DNA of 17,714 bases from JACCTI01 sp051005695 (GTDB taxonomy: Bacteria > Verrucomicrobiota > Verrucomicrobiia > Chthoniobacterales > UBA10450), in contig JBPCJC010000074.1 in NCBI GenBank assembly GCA_051005695.1, positions 1 through 17,714 of the forward strand, read 5' to 3'. This document shows positions 14,389-17,714 of this stretch, piece after piece. The notes under the pieces are model-generated. The model was not told the origin of the DNA. It worked only from the letters and a program-made list of their open reading frames with translations, and searched no databases. Both the position numbers and the translations under genes were made by a program. The number at the start of each line of letters is the position of its first letter. Position 1 is the stretch's first letter.

Positions 14389-15228
14389 CTATTTCGTCGG
14401 ATCGTAGTCTAACAAGTCGTAGAGTTCCTCGCGCGTTTGCATGCGCTCGAGCCAGCTCGCCTGCGTGCCGCTCTGCTTTAAATCGCGCAGCATTTGCCCG
14501 GCGGCAAACATCGTCACCCGAAAAGCCGTCTGCGGATAAATCACCATGCGGTAGCCGAGCTCGGCTAACTGGCCTAACGAGAGCAACGGGCTCTTGCCAA
14601 ACTCGGTCATGTTCGCCAAGAGCGGCGCCTTCACTTCCTTCGCGAAATCGCGGAACTCCTGCTCGTTCTGCAGCGCCTCTGGAAAAATCGCATCCGCCCC
14701 CGCCTCGAGATAACTCTGCGCGCGTTTCACCGCTTGACCGAAACTCTCGACCGCGCGCGCGTCCGTCCGTGCGATCAGCAGAAAATCTTTGTCGCGTTTC
14801 GCGGCCGCGGCGGCGGCGATTTTTTCATTCATCTCCTCGAGAGTCACGAGCGATTTCCCGGCGAGATGGCCGCAGCGTTTAGGAAATTCCTGGTCTTCGA
14901 TATGGCAACCGGCCAGACCCGCGCGCTCGAATTCTTCGATCGTCCGCGCGGCATTCTCCGCTCCGCCGAAACCCGTATCCGCATCGACGATGCATGGAAT
15001 ATTCACCGCGCGCGCAACGTAGCTCGCGAGCAACGCCACTTCCGTCAACGTGAGCAACCCGACATCCGGCACACCCGCGGTCGCATTGCACAGACCCGCG
15101 CCGCTGATATAAAGCGCGTCGAATCCCGCGCGTTCCACCATTCGCCCCATCGAGGCGTTGAAGACGCCGGGCATGGCGACACACCCGTTCCCAAGTAATT
15201 CGCGCAGGCGGGAAGAGTGGGATTGCAT
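14389..15228 (-). CDS. prpB: 2-methylisocitrate lyase
   Basis: A 279-residue protein of the isocitrate lyase/PEP mutase superfamily. It cleaves 2-methylisocitrate into pyruvate and succinate. Diagnostic residues are the metal-binding VDADTGFGG (81-89), the catalytic loop PKRCGHLAGK (116-125), and CHIEDQEF (108-115). The N-terminal MPGVFNASMGRMVERAGFDA is typical. Length fits PrpB (about 290) rather than isocitrate lyase (over 400). It starts 3 bp after the prpD stop, with the nonamer forming the junction. An Ala-rich stretch (138-144) follows the lyase loop region. Confidence 0.92.
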   Translation of the reverse strand: MQSHSSRLRELLGNGCVAMPGVFNASMGRMVERAGFDALYISGAGLCNATAGVPDVGLLTLTEVALLASYVARAVNIPCIVDADTGFGGAENAARTIEEFERAGLAGCHIEDQEFPKRCGHLAGKSLVTLEEMNEKIAAAAAAKRDKDFLLIARTDARAVESFGQAVKRAQSYLEAGADAIFPEALQNEQEFRDFAKEVKAPLLANMTEFGKSPLLSLGQLAELGYRMVIYPQTAFRVTMFAAGQMLRDLKQSGTQASWLERMQTREELYDLLDYDPTK

Positions 15229-15231
15229 TCG

Positions 15232-16626
15232 TTAGGCCGGCATTTCCAGGGACTTCATCAACTTGGTCACGTCCGTCGCTTCGTCCAATTTCCAGCCGAG
15301 TTCCATCACCTTATCGGCCGCGTCCTTCCCGATCTTCGGCGCGGCTAACGAGAGGAATTTCCCTTCCAACTCCGAGTCCTTCAGCCGGTTCTTCGCGTTG
15401 CCTAACGGGTAATCCACCCGCTTGGTCAGGGTCCGCCCATCCGCCAGCGTGACGTGGACAATGTTCGCCACCGCTTCCGCGTAGAGCCCGCTGAGTTCAT
15501 CGTTCCGTTCCACTTTCACGCTCTGCAAAAACTCTACGATCTTCGGCTCCATGAAGCGCTCGGGCGCGAAGTGGTTGTCGGTCACCTCGCCATCGATCAA
15601 CGCTACCGCGGTGATATAAGGCAGACTGTGATCCGCGGTCTCGCGCTGTTGCGGTTTCCATTTTTCCGGCTCGCTCCCGATGATATCGACCGACGCATCG
15701 TGGCTCTCGATGACCATCGATTTCACTTTCGAAAGATCGTCGATCTGGTTGCGCAAATGCAACGCCGCTTCGATCGCGCTTTGGCTGTGATATTCCGCCG
15801 GCCAATATTTGATCGACGTCTTCAAAATCATCGACGCCGGCCCTTCACCCGGGAGCGCTTCCGCCGTCTTCTGGAAAATCGGCGTCAGATTGCCTAACGA
15901 GACTCCGAGCTGTTTTTCGAAACCCATCTGGCCCTCGAAAATCGGCGCCGGCCCGGTCATGCCCGCACGCGCCAGGAGCGCCGAGTAAACTCCATGGCGC
16001 GCAGCATTCGCGAAAGCCACACCCTTCCAGTGCGAGAGCTCCCCTACCCGCGCCTGCCGGAAAGCCGCGCAATTCACCCCCGCAATATTGATCGCGTGCC
16101 TCGTTTTCTCCACGTCAAGCTTCATCAACTTCGCGCACGCCAGCGCGGTCGAGAACGCACCGTAGGTTGGATGATCCCATCCCTTCGCGCGAATGCTCGC
16201 CGCATCGCACAGCCGGCACTGCACCTCATACGCGATCGCCGCCGCGAGAATGATTTCCTTCCCGGTCGCGCCGACGCTTTCGCCGATCGCGAGGACCGCC
16301 GCAAAGTTATCACTCGGATGCGCCGGTTCCTTCGAAAGATAAGTGTCGTTGTAATCGAAATAGCGAATGCAGCAGCCGTTCGCGAAAGCCGCCCAATCCG
16401 GCGGCGCCTTGTGCGAAGTCCCGATCACAGTGGCGCCATTCTTCGCCGAAAAATCCGCGACCACCGTGCGCGCGACGGTGCACGGCTCCTCGTTCCACGC
16501 TCCCAGCGCGCAGCCGAACGAATCGATCACCCGCCGCTTCACCTCGTGGACGACGTTCTTGGAAAGGTCTTCGAATTGAAGTGAACAGGCGTAATTGGCG
16601 AGCGTGTGGGCGAGCGAGATGGTCAT
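15232..16626 (-). CDS. prpD: 2-methylcitrate dehydratase (MmgE/PrpD family)
   Basis: A 464-residue protein, first gene of the operon. It dehydrates 2-methylcitrate to 2-methylaconitate. The start at 16626 (MTISLAHTLANYACSLQFED) matches the usual PrpD N-terminus. The open frame continues 50 codons further to GTG 16776, but that extension reads through the 21-bp array and gives an artefactual 7-residue periodic peptide. Family motifs are RRVIDSFGCALGA, RYFDYNDTYLSKEPAHPSDN and GWDHPTYGAFSTALAC. The route therefore uses PrpD rather than an AcnD/PrpF pair, neither of which is seen here. Three nonamer-like sites occur inside or at its stop. Confidence 0.9.
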   Translation of the reverse strand: MTISLAHTLANYACSLQFEDLSKNVVHEVKRRVIDSFGCALGAWNEEPCTVARTVVADFSAKNGATVIGTSHKAPPDWAAFANGCCIRYFDYNDTYLSKEPAHPSDNFAAVLAIGESVGATGKEIILAAAIAYEVQCRLCDAASIRAKGWDHPTYGAFSTALACAKLMKLDVEKTRHAINIAGVNCAAFRQARVGELSHWKGVAFANAARHGVYSALLARAGMTGPAPIFEGQMGFEKQLGVSLGNLTPIFQKTAEALPGEGPASMILKTSIKYWPAEYHSQSAIEAALHLRNQIDDLSKVKSMVIESHDASVDIIGSEPEKWKPQQRETADHSLPYITAVALIDGEVTDNHFAPERFMEPKIVEFLQSVKVERNDELSGLYAEAVANIVHVTLADGRTLTKRVDYPLGNAKNRLKDSELEGKFLSLAAPKIGKDAADKVMELGWKLDEATDVTKLMKSLEMPA

Positions 16627-16694
16627 AAAAAGTGAAGCAGCAAGGTGGCGAGGAATTTCCCCTCGGCAAGAGGGTGCGCCGCCTCTCACGAATG

Positions 16695-16965
16695 AGTTTA
16701 TGCCGGCGCCGACGGAGTTTGATCCGGTCCGGACAGAACTCATTCCGGTTCGGAGCAAACCCATTCCACCCGGCACCGGGTTAATTCGGCCGCGGAGAGA
16801 TTAATGCCGGGCCGGCATTAGTTATTTCGACATGGATTTAACTAAGTCCGAGGCCGATTTAACTCTTTCCGCGACGGAATGAGTTCTTGGCGGCCCGGAA
16901 TAAACCTCCGCCGCGCCGGAGCTAACTACATCGGCGGCGGCATAAACTTATTCCGCGCCCCGCGC
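16695..16965. repeat. Phased 21-bp degenerate tandem array, 13 units
   Basis: Fills most of the 395-bp gene-free gap between prpD and the CoA-transferase gene. A conserved 10-mer of form ARYTNATTCC begins at 16695, 16716, 16737, 16758, 16779, 16799, 16820, 16840, 16861, 16882, 16903, 16924 and 16945; the steps are 21 bp except two of 20. Each is followed by a GC-rich, often palindromic core. Examples are TCCGG-T-CCGGA (16723-16733), ACCCGG-CA-CCGGGT (16768-16781), TAATGCCGG-G-CCGGCATTA (16802-16820), TTCCG-CGA-CGGAA (16867-16879) and CTCCG...CGGAG (16906-16921). No two units are identical. The rest of the gap (16627-16694 and 16966-17021) holds leader sequence with small hairpins and no gene. 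Confidence 0.85.
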
Positions 16966-17021
16966 GGCCGGGGAATTCCTCCGTGCTCATTCGCGTAATC
17001 CGTGGTTACAGTTCATCCGAC

Positions 17022-17714
17022 ATGAGCAAAGTTTACTCCGACGCCAAGGCGGCCCTCGACGGCCTGCTGCACGACAACATGACCATCGCCGCGGGCGGGT
17101 TTGGATTGTGCGGCATTCCGGAAAATCTGATCGCAGCCTTGCACGATAGCGGCGTCAAAGGCCTGACGATTGTCGGGAACAACGCGGGCGTGGATGGCTT
17201 CGGTATGGGCGTGTTGCTCACGACCCGGCAGGTGAAAAAAGTCATGGCTTCCTACGTAGGCGAGAACAAGGAGTTCGAGCGCCAGGTGCTCAGCGGCGAA
17301 CTTGATCTCGAGCTCATTCCGCAGGGCACGCTGGCGGAACGATTGCGCGCGGGCGGCGCGGGAATTCCGGGTTTCTACACCCGCACCGGCTTCGCCACCA
17401 AACTGGCTGAGGGCAAAGAGACAAAAGAATTCGACGGCAAGGAATACGTCCTCGAGCCCGGAATCAAAGCCGAGGTCTCGTTAGTCAAAGCGTGGAAGGG
17501 CGACAAATCCGGCAACCTCATTTTTCGAAAAACCTCGCGGAACTTCAACCCGATGATCGCCACCTGCGGCAAGGTCTGCGTCGCTGAAGTCGAGCAACTC
17601 GTCGAAGTCGGCGAGCTCGAACCCGACCAGATTCACACCGCGGGCATTTTCGTTGACCGCATCATCCAGGGCGCGAACTACGAAAAGCGGATCGAATTCC
17701 GCACCGTGCAAGGC
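17022..17714 (+). CDS. scoA: 3-oxoacid CoA-transferase subunit A (3' end missing)
   Basis: 231 codons are present and the frame is still open at the window edge; the family is usually 230-240 residues, so little is missing. It begins MSKVYSDAKAALDGLLHDN. The subunit A landmarks are GGFGLCGIPENLI (25-37), VGNNAGVDGFGMGVLL (51-66), SYVGEN (77-82), PQGTLAERLRAGGAGIPGFY (100-119), and NFNPMIATCGKVCVAEVEQL (174-193). With a B subunit it moves CoA between succinyl-CoA and acetoacetate or another short-chain acid. The B subunit is expected just to the right. It is divergent from the prp operon across the 21-bp array, suggesting a shared control region for short-chain acyl-CoA use. A one-mismatch nonamer is at 17478. 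Confidence 0.93.
   Translation, partial: MSKVYSDAKAALDGLLHDNMTIAAGGFGLCGIPENLIAALHDSGVKGLTIVGNNAGVDGFGMGVLLTTRQVKKVMASYVGENKEFERQVLSGELDLELIPQGTLAERLRAGGAGIPGFYTRTGFATKLAEGKETKEFDGKEYVLEPGIKAEVSLVKAWKGDKSGNLIFRKTSRNFNPMIATCGKVCVAEVEQLVEVGELEPDQIHTAGIFVDRIIQGANYEKRIEFRTVQG

Larger units (their letters stand above)
4248..15900. repeat. Interspersed nonamer GCCTAACGA, 16 exact copies
   Basis: Exact copies on the plus strand start at 4248, 4460, 7044, 7735, 8900, 12148, 12583, 14572 and 15892. Exact complements (TCGTTAGGC) start at 7829, 8560, 9367, 10285, 13229, 13240 and 15229. Ten are followed by G on the motif strand. One-mismatch copies start at 2960, 5283, 8638, 9691, 9986, 12071, 13697, 15343, 15400 and 17478. 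With equal base use about 0.14 exact copies would be expected in this length. The density is about one per 1.1 kb overall, without strand bias. Copies occur in genes on both strands, at stops and between genes. The resemblance is to DNA-uptake sequences of Neisseria or Pasteurellaceae; no function is proved here. Confidence 0.93.

Noticed and set aside
16627..16776. 50-codon N-terminal extension of prpD from a GTG start, with a 7-residue periodic peptide
   Set aside because: The periodicity comes from the 21-bp intergenic array; PrpD proteins normally begin near MTISLAHTLANY.
16695..16965. The regular array as a CRISPR
   Set aside because: There are no identical repeats of 24 bp or more, no unique spacers of similar length, and no cas genes; unit length is 21 bp including the variable part.

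Overview
The window looks like chromosome from a GC-rich, Gram-negative, free-living bacterium, most probably a member of the Verrucomicrobiota (Chthoniobacterales/Spartobacteria-like). This rests on recognised protein types: an exported protein resembling Akkermansia Amuc_1102, a DUF5069 protein, an exported FnIII protein whose C-terminal module I associate with this phylum, and DUF2911, DUF1440 and DUF3833 proteins. No phage, transposase or CRISPR signal was seen. Gene starts rarely show a strong Shine-Dalgarno sequence.

Layout. Positions 1-3819 are four minus-strand genes: the 5' part of an exported protein, a UDP-glucuronate decarboxylase, an exported TPR protein and an exported 467-residue protein of unknown function. 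Positions 3931-5277 hold three plus-strand genes: a small hypothetical, a four-helix membrane protein and a DUF1440 protein. Positions 5324-8643 hold a PepSY protein (-), a MATE exporter (+), a DUF3833 protein (-), and an overlapping pair of a conserved hypothetical and a GNAT acetyltransferase (+). Positions 8661-11884 hold an M49-like zinc peptidase (-), a DUF2911 protein (+), a DUF5069 protein (-) facing it across a terminator, a spacer with three consecutive hairpins, and tRNA-Arg(UCU). Positions 11887-12606 encode the exported FnIII protein (-).

The metabolic core is the minus-strand operon prpD-prpB-prpC-thioesterase (16626 down to 12769). PrpC condenses propionyl-CoA with oxaloacetate, PrpD dehydrates 2-methylcitrate, and PrpB cleaves 2-methylisocitrate to pyruvate and succinate. 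A hydratase of the aconitase type for the remaining step is not in the window. Divergent from it is the A subunit of a 3-oxoacid CoA-transferase, which runs off the right end.

Two features are not explained by the genes. First, the nonamer GCCTAACGA (or its complement) occurs 16 times exactly, against about 0.14 expected by chance. The copies lie on both strands, inside genes, in stop codons and at intercistronic junctions. This is the signature of a genome-wide interspersed signal such as a DNA-uptake sequence. Second, the gap between prpD and the CoA-transferase gene contains a strictly phased 21-bp degenerate tandem array of 13 units with palindromic GC-rich cores.
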